Assembly (NCBI GenBank): GCA_021201755.1
Contig: JAJQEI010000018.1
Coordinates: forward strand, 1-64,000
Length of the DNA stretch: 64,000 nt
Direction: 5' to 3'
From: Ruminococcus sp.
GTDB taxonomy: Bacteria; Bacillota; Clostridia; Oscillospirales; Ruminococcaceae
Position numbers and translations under genes: made by a program. This document shows, in pieces, positions 17,810-26,022 of the stretch. Position 1 is the stretch's first letter. Each line of letters starts with the position of its first letter. Below the pieces are notes generated by a model. It made no database searches, was not told the DNA's origin, and saw only the letters and a list, made by a program, of their open reading frames with translations.

Positions 17810-18889
17810 ATGATTTCACCGTATCCCCATCTCATCGACTTAAACGACTACCCTGTTTCTTGGTGGCAACAGGTTCTTTCTCTGGGTGAACAGATTAAAG
17901 ACCATCCGGAAATCTATGCCGGTGCCTGTAGCAATAAGATTATGGCGACGCTGTTTTATGAGCCATCCACTCGTACACAAATGTCCTTTCAAACGGCAAT
18001 GCTGCGCTTAGGCGGCAGACTCATTGGCTTTGACAATCCGGCGAATTCCTCGGTTTCAAAGGGAGAGACGCTCAAGGATACCACAAAAATTGTCAGCGGC
18101 TATGCAGATATTCTAGTGATGCGTCATCCGGTCGCAGGTGCGGCGAAAGCCGCCGCATTATCAGCAGATTGTCCAGTGATTAACGCTGGCGACAGTGGAC
18201 ATCTCCATCCAACGCAGACGCTAACCGACCTGTTGACGCTGCAATGTGAAAAGAAACGACTGGATCACTTGACTATCGGGCTTTGCGGCGACCTTATTAA
18301 CGGCAGAACGGTGCATTCCCTATTGAAAGCAATGTCCTGTTTTCCAGGCAACCGCTTTATTTTAATTTCCACGCCGGAGCTGCGACTGCCTTCCTATATG
18401 AAAGATATTCTCACTGCAAGCGGCTGTGCTTTCGAAGAAATTTCCTCCTTAGAGGAGGCGATTCCAAAGCTGGATGTGCTGTACATGACACGCATTCAAC
18501 AAGAACGTTTCGCCAGCCATGAAGCATATCTAGCACAAAAAGACACATATATTCTAACCACAAAGAAAATGCAGGCGGCACGCAAAGATCTAATTGTACT
18601 GCATCCGCTGCCACGGGTAGACGAAATCGAAGTATCACTCGATGACGACCCACGTGCAATGTATTTCAAACAAGCACGCTATGGTATGTACGTTCGTATG
18701 GCACTCATTATTACGATGCTCAATCTCGACACACATACGACACTGTTGCATGGCAAAACTTTTCCTGGAGCGGCTTGTAAAAATCCAAACTGCATCACCT
18801 GCACGGAAACCTACTTACCCAAAAGCTTCCTCTCTATCGGCGATTCACTGTTAGAGTGTGAATTCTGCAACGAACGGCTTCTGATATGA
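17810..18889 (+). CDS. pyrB: Aspartate carbamoyltransferase with fused C-terminal PyrI-like zinc domain
   Basis: Catalyses the first committed step of pyrimidine synthesis. Carbamoyl-phosphate and aspartate motifs are present: PSTRTQMSFQTAMLRLGG near residue 51, HPTQTLTDL, MTRIQQERF and HPLPRVDEI near 264. The catalytic domain would end near residue 310. A ~45-residue extension follows with CKNPNC (~323) and CEFC (~350), the four-Cys zinc pattern of the PyrI regulatory chain (CKNPNC..CxxC), but without PyrI's nucleotide-binding domain. The start is the ATG 8 bases after GGAGG; longer in-frame extensions overlap the HD gene. It lies beside upp, another pyrimidine gene, on the opposite strand. 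Confidence 0.9.
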   Translation: MISPYPHLIDLNDYPVSWWQQVLSLGEQIKDHPEIYAGACSNKIMATLFYEPSTRTQMSFQTAMLRLGGRLIGFDNPANSSVSKGETLKDTTKIVSGYADILVMRHPVAGAAKAAALSADCPVINAGDSGHLHPTQTLTDLLTLQCEKKRLDHLTIGLCGDLINGRTVHSLLKAMSCFPGNRFILISTPELRLPSYMKDILTASGCAFEEISSLEEAIPKLDVLYMTRIQQERFASHEAYLAQKDTYILTTKKMQAARKDLIVLHPLPRVDEIEVSLDDDPRAMYFKQARYGMYVRMALIITMLNLDTHTTLLHGKTFPGAACKNPNCITCTETYLPKSFLSIGDSLLECEFCNERLLI

Positions 18890-18911
18890 TTTTATCATTA
18901 TTACAAACATA

Positions 18912-18960
18912 ATCCTCTGTATTCAGCGCATTTTGCATACCAAATACAGGGGATATTTCT
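18912..18960. terminator. Terminator-like hairpin between pyrB and upp
   Basis: Stem ATCCTCTGTATT / AATACAGGGGAT (one G-T pair) with an ~19-base loop, followed on the plus strand by a T-rich stretch. It sits between converging genes. Confidence 0.6.
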
Positions 18961-18973
18961 TCCTGTTTTCAAA

Positions 18974-19603
18974 TTATTTCGTTCCGAAAATCCGATCGCC
19001 TGCGTCACCCAATCCTGGAACAATATAGCCCTCTTCATTCATGGTTTCATCTAAACCACCACAATAAATATTTACATCAGGATGTGCTTCTAATAATGCA
19101 TCTCGCCCTTCTGGACACGCCAGCAAGCACAAAAACTTGATACTTTTCACGCTCATATCTTTCAGATCCTGAATCGCAGCAATCGCTGAAGTTCCTGTTG
19201 CAAGCATCGCATCTACCACGATAACCTCACGCTGTGCAATATCGTCCGGCATCTTCGAATAATACTTCACTGCATCATGAGTACCAGGTTCACAAAAAAT
19301 ACCGATATGTCCAATCTTTGCTGCTGGAATCAGTGAAGTGATACCATCAATCAATCCGAGTCCCGCACGCAAAATGGGCACAAACGCCAACTTTCGTCCA
19401 GAAATCACATTTGTCCTAGCAATCCCTTGATGCGTCTCAATAGTCACTTCCTTCATAGGCAAATCCCGTGTTGCCTCATAACAAATCAACATTGCGGTTT
19501 CTGCCGTCAGCTCTCGAAATTCTTTTACACCGGTGGTTTTATCTCGCATAAGCGAAATCTTATGCTGCACCAGCGGATGATCTACTACATGAATGCCTGC
19601 CAT
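18974..19603 (-). CDS. upp: Uracil phosphoribosyltransferase
   Basis: Pyrimidine salvage: uracil plus PRPP gives UMP. The 209-residue protein shows the family motifs HPLVQHKISLMRDKTTGVKEF, VPILRAGLGLIDG, the PRPP loop VVDAMLATGTSA, and the C-terminal uracil-binding YIVPGLGDAGDRIFGT. Length and ends are normal. It follows rpiB by 13 bases and probably shares its promoter. Confidence 0.98.
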   Translation of the reverse strand: MAGIHVVDHPLVQHKISLMRDKTTGVKEFRELTAETAMLICYEATRDLPMKEVTIETHQGIARTNVISGRKLAFVPILRAGLGLIDGITSLIPAAKIGHIGIFCEPGTHDAVKYYSKMPDDIAQREVIVVDAMLATGTSAIAAIQDLKDMSVKSIKFLCLLACPEGRDALLEAHPDVNIYCGGLDETMNEEGYIVPGLGDAGDRIFGTK

Positions 19604-19616
19604 GGCACTTCCTCCT

Positions 19617-20054
19617 TCATTTATTTTCTAATTCGTGAATCATATTCACACGAGTTTCATGCCGTCCGCCTTCAAAATCCGTATGCAGAAAAGTATCCAC
19701 AATTTCTATTGTCACACCGCTGCCTAGTGTTCTCGCACCTATGCATAAAATATTGGCATCATTGTGAAGTCTTGCATATTTTGCAGAAAACGTTTCAGTA
19801 CAAAGCGTCGCACGAATACCTTTCACTTTATTCGCAGCAATCGACATTCCCAATCCAGTACCACAGATTAGAATGCCAAAACTACCTGGGGTACCCAACA
19901 CAGCATCCGCAACTCTTTTGGCGATTACTGGATAATCCGTGTGTTCTCCCTGATAGCCACAATCTGTTACATCCATATTTTGTTCTTTCAAGTATGCAAT
20001 CACTTCTCGTTTTCGGTCGAAACCAGCATGATCACAGCCAATCCAAATCTTCAT
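19617..20054 (-). CDS. rpiB: Ribose-5-phosphate isomerase B
   Basis: Interconverts ribose 5-phosphate and ribulose 5-phosphate. The 145-residue protein has the RpiB/LacAB fold signature: the start IGCDHAGFDRKREVIAYL, the active-site ILICGTGLGMSIAANK with its Cys, and NDANILCIGARTLG. GGAGAGG lies upstream of the ATG. It supplies PRPP precursors, which fits its pairing with upp. Confidence 0.96.
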   Translation of the reverse strand: MKIWIGCDHAGFDRKREVIAYLKEQNMDVTDCGYQGEHTDYPVIAKRVADAVLGTPGSFGILICGTGLGMSIAANKVKGIRATLCTETFSAKYARLHNDANILCIGARTLGSGVTIEIVDTFLHTDFEGGRHETRVNMIHELENK

Positions 20055-20088
20055 ATTTCCTCTCCTTTGAAATCATTATATATATTTC

Positions 20089-20117
20089 ATTATAGCATAA
20101 TTTTCACAACAATGCAA
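20089..20117 (-). promoter_or_regulatory. Promoter of rpiB-upp
   Basis: Minus strand TTGCAT, 17-base spacer, TATAAT, lying between the tsaB stop and the rpiB start. Confidence 0.7.
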
Positions 20118-20129
20118 GAAAAATTATTG

Positions 20130-20813
20130 TTATTTTTGCTGCAAATCTTTCTCTGCTTTTACTGGTTGCAAATACGCCGGCTGCAGCTGTTCTGGTGTCT
20201 CCCATGCAGAAGCATTGGCAGCGGCAAAACAAATACCCGTACCGTTTTGCAACCTTCCAAAAGCCGGCGCAACGACAGCAAACGCATATTTCCGAAACGC
20301 TTCTGCTCCATCTCCCACAAACAAAACGGACTTTTGCTTTTTTTGCAGCTTCGAACAAATATCTACCTGTTCCAACATTCCATCCGGCTCTATCGCCGTA
20401 ACTTTGGAGGTATCACTCTCATAAAACCCGACGTAGTAAAGGCTCTTCCGTGCTGCCATCACAGCACAAATTGTCCCATCCCAAGCGAGATTTTGCCATA
20501 CCAATCCACACAACGTTGAAACACCAATACAGGGAATCGATCGAGCAAATCCCATTGCCTGTACGGCAGCAATTCCAATTCGCAAACCAGTATATGACCC
20601 CGGTCCCTTTGCTACTGCAAATCCTTCTATGTCGTGAATCGTCAGACCAGCGTCCGAAAGCAATCGCTCTGCCAGTGGTAAAATCACCTGAGAATGCGTT
20701 CGTTTGGTATATACCACTTCCTGTGCCAAAAAGCATACTTGTTCCGTATCGTATACCGCTGCTGCTGCCATTTTTCCAGAAGTATCAATTCCTAAAATCC
20801 GCAAACCGTTCAT
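20130..20813 (-). CDS. tsaB: tRNA threonylcarbamoyladenosine biosynthesis protein TsaB
   Basis: TsaB scaffolds TsaD and TsaE in making t6A37 of ANN-decoding tRNAs. The ASKHA-fold N-terminus ILGIDTSGKMAAAAVY and the GFAVAKGPGSYTGLRIGIAA motif are clear. At 227 residues the length is normal. The ATG at 20813 sits right after AAGGGG, which is too close; the TTG three codons in (MRILGIDTSG) has better spacing and may be the true start. It overlaps the end of tsaE by about 20-29 bases, so they are translationally linked. Confidence 0.95.
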   Translation of the reverse strand: MNGLRILGIDTSGKMAAAAVYDTEQVCFLAQEVVYTKRTHSQVILPLAERLLSDAGLTIHDIEGFAVAKGPGSYTGLRIGIAAVQAMGFARSIPCIGVSTLCGLVWQNLAWDGTICAVMAARKSLYYVGFYESDTSKVTAIEPDGMLEQVDICSKLQKKQKSVLFVGDGAEAFRKYAFAVVAPAFGRLQNGTGICFAAANASAWETPEQLQPAYLQPVKAEKDLQQK

Positions 20814-21234
20814 CCCCTTCTACTACAATTTCTCGCTGTTGCTCTGCAATTTGTCGAAATGTAATACGGATACAGTTTTCCGGCAATTCAGCTTCTATAT
20901 GCTCTGACCATTCGATGGCAAAAACACCGCTGTCCAGTGGGTAATCATAAAATCCCGTGGATTCTAAATCCGCTTCTCCCTGAATGCGGTACATATCAAA
21001 GTGATAAAGAGAAAGTCCGCCGCCGTGATACTCTTGTACTATCGCAAAAGTCGGTGAGGATACCACATCTGGCAATTCCATACCCATTGCCACCCCACGT
21101 GTAAACGTCGTTTTTCCAGCACCCAAACCACCAAAATAAGCAATCACGTCACCGGCTCGCAGCTTTGCACCGACTTTTTTGGCAAAAGCAATCGTCTCCT
21201 CTGCCGAATGTGTTCGCATAACAAATTTTGACAT
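20785..21234 (-). CDS. tsaE: tRNA threonylcarbamoyladenosine biosynthesis ATPase TsaE
   Basis: P-loop ATPase partner of TsaB and TsaD. It has Walker A GGLGAGKTTFTRGVA, the VSSPTFAIVQEY motif, LYHFDMYRI and the FAIEWSEHIE segment. The start chosen is the ATG of MSKFVMRTHSAEE behind AAGGG; a GTG or ATG up to 6 codons earlier is possible. It follows fhs by about 19 bases and overlaps tsaB. Confidence 0.95.
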   Translation of the reverse strand: MSKFVMRTHSAEETIAFAKKVGAKLRAGDVIAYFGGLGAGKTTFTRGVAMGMELPDVVSSPTFAIVQEYHGGGLSLYHFDMYRIQGEADLESTGFYDYPLDSGVFAIEWSEHIEAELPENCIRITFRQIAEQQREIVVEGDERFADFRN

Positions 21235-21253
21235 TCCAACCCTTGCTCCCATT

Positions 21254-22924
21254 TTAGAAAAGTCCCGTGATATGTCCGTTATTATCGCAGTCTATCCGCA
21301 ATGCCGCAGGAGATTTTGGCAGTCCAGGCATGGTCATAATATTCCCAGTCAACGCCACGATAAAACCTGCGCCGTTCGACAACGTCACATCCCGTACTGT
21401 AATTTTAAAATGCTCCGGCTTTCCCAACTTTGTGGGATCATCTGAAAGTGAATATTGCGTTTTTGCAATGCAAACCGGCAGTTTATCCTGTCCCAACGCC
21501 TCGATTTGCGTGAACGCTTTTTTCGCTTGTGGCGTGAAAATCACGCCATCTGCACGGTAAATTTCTTTTGCAATTTTTTCTATTTTCTCTGCGACAAACC
21601 AGTTGGTATCATATAAAAAATGGAATTTTGACGGTTTCTTTTCAATCGTATGACAAACTTTATCAGCCAAATCACGTCCACCAGTACCACCTTTTGTGAA
21701 CACTTCCGTCAAAGCAACTTCTGCACCCAGCTTTTCACAAAACGACTTAACGAAACTTAGTTCTGCGTGTGTATCTGTCTGGAATCGATTCAGTGCAACA
21801 ACCACCGGTACGCCATACTTCTGCATATTTTTGATATGCACCTGTAAATTGATAATTCCGTCTTTCAGAGCCGCTAAATTTTCCTCTGCCAAGTCTTCTT
21901 TTGCAACGCCGCCGTTATATTTTAATGCACGTACTGTTGCAACCACAACCGCACAATCTGGCTGCAAACCGCCGCAGCGGCACTTAATATCAAAAAATTT
22001 TTCTGCACCCAAATCCGAACCAAATCCTGCTTCTGTCACCACATAATCACCCAGCTTTAGTGCGAGCTTTGTCGCACGCAATGAATTACAGCCGTGGGCA
22101 ATATTTGCAAATGGTCCGCCATGAATTAACGCAGGCGTATGTTCCAACGTCTGTACTAGGTTCGGCTTTATTGCGTCCTTGAGCAACGCTGTCATTGCCC
22201 CACTTGCACCCAAATCCTCGGCATAGACTGCTTCACCATCTAGGTTATACGCCACGAGGATTTTCCCAAGGCGTGTTTTCAAATCAGCCAAATCAGATGC
22301 CAAGCAGAGAATTGCCATTACTTCCGAGGCTACTGTAATCTGAAAGCCATCACTGCGAGGAATTCCATTGATTTTTCCGCCCAATCCAATCACAGTGTTC
22401 CGCAAAGCACGATCGTTCATATCCATCACACGTTTTATCATCACACGCCGCTGATCGATACGCAGTTCGTTCCCCTGCTGCATATGATTATCCAGCATCG
22501 CACAGAGTAAATTGTTTGCTGCTGTTATAGCATGCATATCGCCAGTAAAATGCAGATTAATATCCTCCATCGGAACCACCTGTGCATATCCACCGCCAGC
22601 CGCACCGCCTTTAATGCCAAATACCGGTCCGAGAGACGGTTCCCGAATCGCAAGAATCGATTTTTTTCCATTTTGTCGCAGTGCATCTGCCAAGCCAACA
22701 CTTACCGTCGTTTTCCCTTCTCCAGCCGGTGTCGGGTTAATCGCCGTCACCAGAATCAGTTTTCCATCTGGTCGATCGGCAGTCTTTTGGTACAGTGTTT
22801 CTGATAGTTTCGCCTTATAGCGTCCATAATATTCTACATCTTCTTCTGAAATAGAAAGATTTGCTGCAATCCCTCCAATAGGTTTCATTTTTGCCTTTTG
22901 TGCAATTTCAATATCCGATAACAT
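21254..22924 (-). CDS. fhs: Formate-tetrahydrofolate ligase
   Basis: ATP-dependent synthesis of 10-formyl-THF for one-carbon metabolism. The 556-residue protein is the standard length. It shows the P-loop [38 protein letters not shown], the [15 protein letters not shown] segment and the C-terminal [12 protein letters not shown]. The start is the ATG of [12 protein letters not shown], 8 bases after AAAAGGAG; the 18-codon upstream extension has no ribosome site. A promoter lies at 22987-23015. Confidence 0.97.
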   Translation of the reverse strand: MLSDIEIAQKAKMKPIGGIAANLSISEEDVEYYGRYKAKLSETLYQKTADRPDGKLILVTAINPTPAGEGKTTVSVGLADALRQNGKKSILAIREPSLGPVFGIKGGAAGGGYAQVVPMEDINLHFTGDMHAITAANNLLCAMLDNHMQQGNELRIDQRRVMIKRVMDMNDRALRNTVIGLGGKINGIPRSDGFQITVASEVMAILCLASDLADLKTRLGKILVAYNLDGEAVYAEDLGASGAMTALLKDAIKPNLVQTLEHTPALIHGGPFANIAHGCNSLRATKLALKLGDYVVTEAGFGSDLGAEKFFDIKCRCGGLQPDCAVVVATVRALKYNGGVAKEDLAEENLAALKDGIINLQVHIKNMQKYGVPVVVALNRFQTDTHAELSFVKSFCEKLGAEVALTEVFTKGGTGGRDLADKVCHTIEKKPSKFHFLYDTNWFVAEKIEKIAKEIYRADGVIFTPQAKKAFTQIEALGQDKLPVCIAKTQYSLSDDPTKLGKPEHFKITVRDVTLSNGAGFIVALTGNIMTMPGLPKSPAALRIDCDNNGHITGLF

Positions 22925-22986
22925 AATACGCACTCCTTTTCTAACCGACCGAGGGCGGAATTGCCCATTTGAAAACATTCTGTTTT

Positions 22987-23015
22987 ATTATAACATTTTT
23001 TCAATTATTTTACAA
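22987..23015 (-). promoter_or_regulatory. Promoter of fhs-tsaE-tsaB
   Basis: Minus strand TTGTAA, 17-base spacer, TATAAT, about 65 bases before the fhs start. Confidence 0.65.
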
Positions 23016-23166
23016 GACCCTTTTTTCCAATTCGGTATTTCACCAAATTTCAACTGTCTTTTCTCCATTTTCTTGGTTCTGAAATACACGTCACTTGCAT
23101 ATAATAAAAACACAAGACTGCCCGATAACAAACGATTGTCAATATCCAGATGAAAGAACCTTTTCC

Positions 23167-24462
23167 ATGAAATCCAGATCTCATTGCCTCTATGCCGTCG
23201 CCCTGACACTTGCAGCGTTGAGTGGCTGTATCGAAAAAACCGATACTTCACAGCCTGACGATGCCTTATTTTGCGACAATATCGCAGATCATGTGCAAAG
23301 CGTCGAACAACTCCACGTTGCCTCTGACACCACCGCAGTAAATACGATCGTCAGTAACAAGCATATCGAACACGATCCAACCTACGCCATGTGGTTTTCC
23401 GTCATGGACTACGCTGACATCCTACGTGACAAATCTGCCGAAGAATTCCGCACCATTATGGGCGAACGTTTCGATAACGCCGCAAATATGGGAATCAACA
23501 CCGTTTATCTCCATGTCCGTGCCTACCAGGACGCCTACTATTGTTCTACGCTTTTCCCGATGGGTAGCTATGCAAATGCCGATTTAGATTTCGATCCACT
23601 GGAAATTATGATTGAAGAAGCACACATTCGGAATCTTTCTGTCCATGCATGGATCAATCCACTGCGTGGTCCTGGAACAAAAGCAATGGAAGCCATGGAG
23701 GAAAAATACCAAGTAAAGCAATGGTATTCTAATGCCGACACCAATGGCACTTATCTTGTACTAGTAAACAGCTATTGGTGGTTAAATCCGGCTTATCCGG
23801 AGGTACGGCAATTTACCGCAGAAGGTGTTGCTGAGATCGTCGAGCGTTATGACATTGACGGCATTCACATGGATGATTTTTTTTATCCTACCACAGACGA
23901 CACCTTTGATGAGGCGGCCTTTGCTGCAAGCAACGAAACCGATCGCAGTGTATTTCGTCAAATACAGTGTAACGAAATGGTCTCTCTTATCTATGATACT
24001 GTAAAAAATTATGACTCCAGTCTCGTAGTGAGTATCAGTCCGCAGGGAACCATGCAAGGTAACGACAACCAGTATGCTGACGTCTCTACTTGGGGCAGCA
24101 CGGAGGGATATTGCGATGTGTTAATTCCACAAATCTATTACGGATTTGAAAATGAATTTGCACCATTCACAGATATGGTTGCCCTGTGGAATACAATCAT
24201 TTCTTGTGACAAGGTCGATTTCGTCGTGGGAATTTGTACATATAAGCTCGGCTGTGAAGACACTTGGGCGGGCAGCGGCTGTCAAGAATGGATCGAAAAT
24301 TTAGACATACCGGAACGACAGGTTTCCTTTCTGATGACGCTAGACAATGTAGACGGCATTGCCATCTACGATTATGACACCACATTTCAACCAGAATCTG
24401 CCACAGAGGCAATGGCACAGGAAGTGATCGCTATCACTAATCTGCTTCGAAACAAGTCATAG
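23167..24462 (+). CDS. Secreted lipoprotein, glycosyl-hydrolase-like GHL10 family (YngK/DigH-like)
   Basis: A 431-residue exported lipoprotein. A basic, hydrophobic signal (MKSRSHCLYAVALTLAALSGC) ends in a lipobox with Cys21. The mature TIM-barrel matches GHL10 (PF02638): MWFSVMDYADIL, GINTVYLHVRAYQDAYYCS, VHAWINPLRGPG, WLNPAYPEVRQF, YDIDGIHMDDFFYPTT and ISPQGTMQGN. E. coli DigH of this family cleaves denuded peptidoglycan glycans at the septum, so a wall role is likely. The start is the ATG at the signal peptide; the 24-codon upstream extension is not signal-like. A TATAAT lies ~70 bases upstream. Confidence 0.85.
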   Translation: MKSRSHCLYAVALTLAALSGCIEKTDTSQPDDALFCDNIADHVQSVEQLHVASDTTAVNTIVSNKHIEHDPTYAMWFSVMDYADILRDKSAEEFRTIMGERFDNAANMGINTVYLHVRAYQDAYYCSTLFPMGSYANADLDFDPLEIMIEEAHIRNLSVHAWINPLRGPGTKAMEAMEEKYQVKQWYSNADTNGTYLVLVNSYWWLNPAYPEVRQFTAEGVAEIVERYDIDGIHMDDFFYPTTDDTFDEAAFAASNETDRSVFRQIQCNEMVSLIYDTVKNYDSSLVVSISPQGTMQGNDNQYADVSTWGSTEGYCDVLIPQIYYGFENEFAPFTDMVALWNTIISCDKVDFVVGICTYKLGCEDTWAGSGCQEWIENLDIPERQVSFLMTLDNVDGIAIYDYDTTFQPESATEAMAQEVIAITNLLRNKS

Positions 24463-24472
24463 ACAAAACACA

Positions 24473-25654
24473 TCACTTCACTTTCTGAATTGCTGCAAGC
24501 AATGCATCTACCTTATCTCGCTTTTCCCATGCAATGCCCAATTCCTCTCTCCCCATATGTCCATAAGCAGCAAGCTTTCGGTACTGTGGTCTTTGTAAAT
24601 CTAACATTTGAATCATACCGTCCGGCGTCAATTGAAATACCTCTGGAACAATCTTTGCCAACAACTCCTCTGAGACTGTACCAGTCCCAAACGTATCTAC
24701 CCGAATCGAAACTGGTGTCGCTACCCCAATGGCATATGCCAGTTGCACTTCACAGCGTTTTGCTAATTTCGCCGCAACAATATTTTTTGCAATATATCGT
24801 GCCGCATAAGCACCAGAACGATCCACTTTCGTGGGATCCTTTCCGCTAAACGCACCACCACCATGTCGTGCGTAGCCGCCATAGGTGTCTACGATAATCT
24901 TTCTTCCGGTCAAGCCACAGTCTCCTTGCGGACCGCCAACCACGAACCGTCCGGTGGGATTAACAAAAAATTTCGTTTTTTCATCAAGTAATCTCTTGGG
25001 CAATACAGCTTTGATAACATATTGCATCATGTCACGGCAAATGATTTCCATGCTAACCTCCGGTGCGTGTTGGGTAGAAATCACCACCGTATCAATTCGA
25101 ACTGGCACATCGTCCTCGTATTCCACCGTCACTTGTGCTTTTCCATCTGAACGCAAATAGCGCAGTGTTTTATCCTTTCGCAGTTCCGCCAAACGCATTG
25201 CCAATTTGTGCGCCAGTGAAATCGGCAATGGCATCAACTCTTTCGTTTCATCGCAAGCATAGCCAAACATCATTCCCTGATCACCTGCACCAGTTTCCTG
25301 CTGCGTACCATTTCTCGTTTCATAGGCGTCGTTCACGCCTAAAGCAATATCCGGCGACTGTTGATTCATCGCCGTCAGTACGGAACAAGTGTAACCATCA
25401 AACCCGTATTTTGCACGGTCATAACCAATATCTGCTATTACCTCTCTGGCGATTTGTGGTATGTCTACCTTGGCACTAGTAGAAAATTCGCCCATACAAA
25501 GAACCATGCCTGTTGCAACAGCAGTTTCACACGCTACACGAGCCTGTGGATCTTGCGCCAAAATAGCATCTAACACGGCATCCGATACCTGATCGCAAAT
25601 CTTGTCCGGATGTCCCTCTGTCACAGATTCCGATGTAAATAGCGTTCTTGTCAT
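24473..25654 (-). CDS. metK: S-adenosylmethionine synthetase
   Basis: Makes SAM from methionine and ATP. The 393-residue protein carries the signatures [52 protein letters not shown] and [16 protein letters not shown]. The start is the ATG of MTRTLFTSE, 9 bases after AAAGGA; an ATG abutting the ribosome site three codons earlier is less likely. Expression is controlled by a SAM-I riboswitch in the leader, giving feedback by the product. Confidence 0.98.
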   Translation of the reverse strand: MTRTLFTSESVTEGHPDKICDQVSDAVLDAILAQDPQARVACETAVATGMVLCMGEFSTSAKVDIPQIAREVIADIGYDRAKYGFDGYTCSVLTAMNQQSPDIALGVNDAYETRNGTQQETGAGDQGMMFGYACDETKELMPLPISLAHKLAMRLAELRKDKTLRYLRSDGKAQVTVEYEDDVPVRIDTVVISTQHAPEVSMEIICRDMMQYVIKAVLPKRLLDEKTKFFVNPTGRFVVGGPQGDCGLTGRKIIVDTYGGYARHGGGAFSGKDPTKVDRSGAYAARYIAKNIVAAKLAKRCEVQLAYAIGVATPVSIRVDTFGTGTVSEELLAKIVPEVFQLTPDGMIQMLDLQRPQYRKLAAYGHMGREELGIAWEKRDKVDALLAAIQKVK

Positions 25655-25693
25655 AACAATCATTCCTTTCCATTAAAGTCGAGTCTGGATATG

Positions 25694-25718
25694 AAAAAAA
25701 GCACCCGTTAAGGGTGCT
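25694..25718 (-). terminator. Intrinsic terminator of the metK SAM-I riboswitch
   Basis: On the minus strand AGCACCC-TTAAC-GGGTGCT is followed by a run of seven T. It lies between the aptamer and the metK start, as expected for the expression platform. Confidence 0.9.
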
Positions 25719-25735
25719 GTCAAATTTGTACCAAA

Positions 25736-25843
25736 CCCTCATCTTTCGGTTATACCGCAGGAATTGGCACCGTACCATATTTTTGGCGCATACAGTCGGT
25801 TGCCGGGCTTCACAGGACCTGTTCCTCCACCACTCTTGATAAG
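25736..25843 (-). ncRNA. SAM-I riboswitch (S-box) aptamer upstream of metK
   Basis: On the minus strand the conserved S-box blocks appear in order: CTTATCAAGAGTGGTGGAGG, then TGAAGCCCGGCAACC, then GGTGCCAATTCCTGCGG, then GAAAGATGAGGG closing the P1 helix with the 5' end. SAM binding favours the downstream terminator and switches metK off. Confidence 0.95.
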
Positions 25844-25865
25844 GTATAAAAATCTTTATAATATT

Positions 25866-25894
25866 ATTATACTACAGCATTCCCCATCTGTCAA
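25866..25894 (-). promoter_or_regulatory. Promoter of the metK riboswitch transcript
   Basis: Minus strand TTGACA, exactly 17 bases, TATAAT; the start falls just before the aptamer. Confidence 0.85.
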
Positions 25895-25920
25895 GTGTTT
25901 TTTCGATATTTCTCAAAACA

Positions 25921-25959
25921 AAAAACGTTGCGACTGTATCTTAATCGCAACGTTTTTTT
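25921..25959. terminator. Terminator downstream of the first GH9 cellulase gene
   Basis: Stem CGTTGCGA / TCGCAACG with an 11-base loop, with A and T runs on both sides. It ends transcription of the cellulase gene before the metK promoter. Confidence 0.85.
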
Positions 25960-26022
25960 ATTTTAGACTTCGGCTTTCGTCGTCATCAATTTACTTTTTA
26001 GATCAATCGTAAGTCGAGAGAA

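Noticed and set aside
22988..23251. 87-codon minus-strand frame upstream of fhs
   Set aside because: It overlaps the fhs promoter and the lipoprotein gene start, has atypical composition and no ribosome site.
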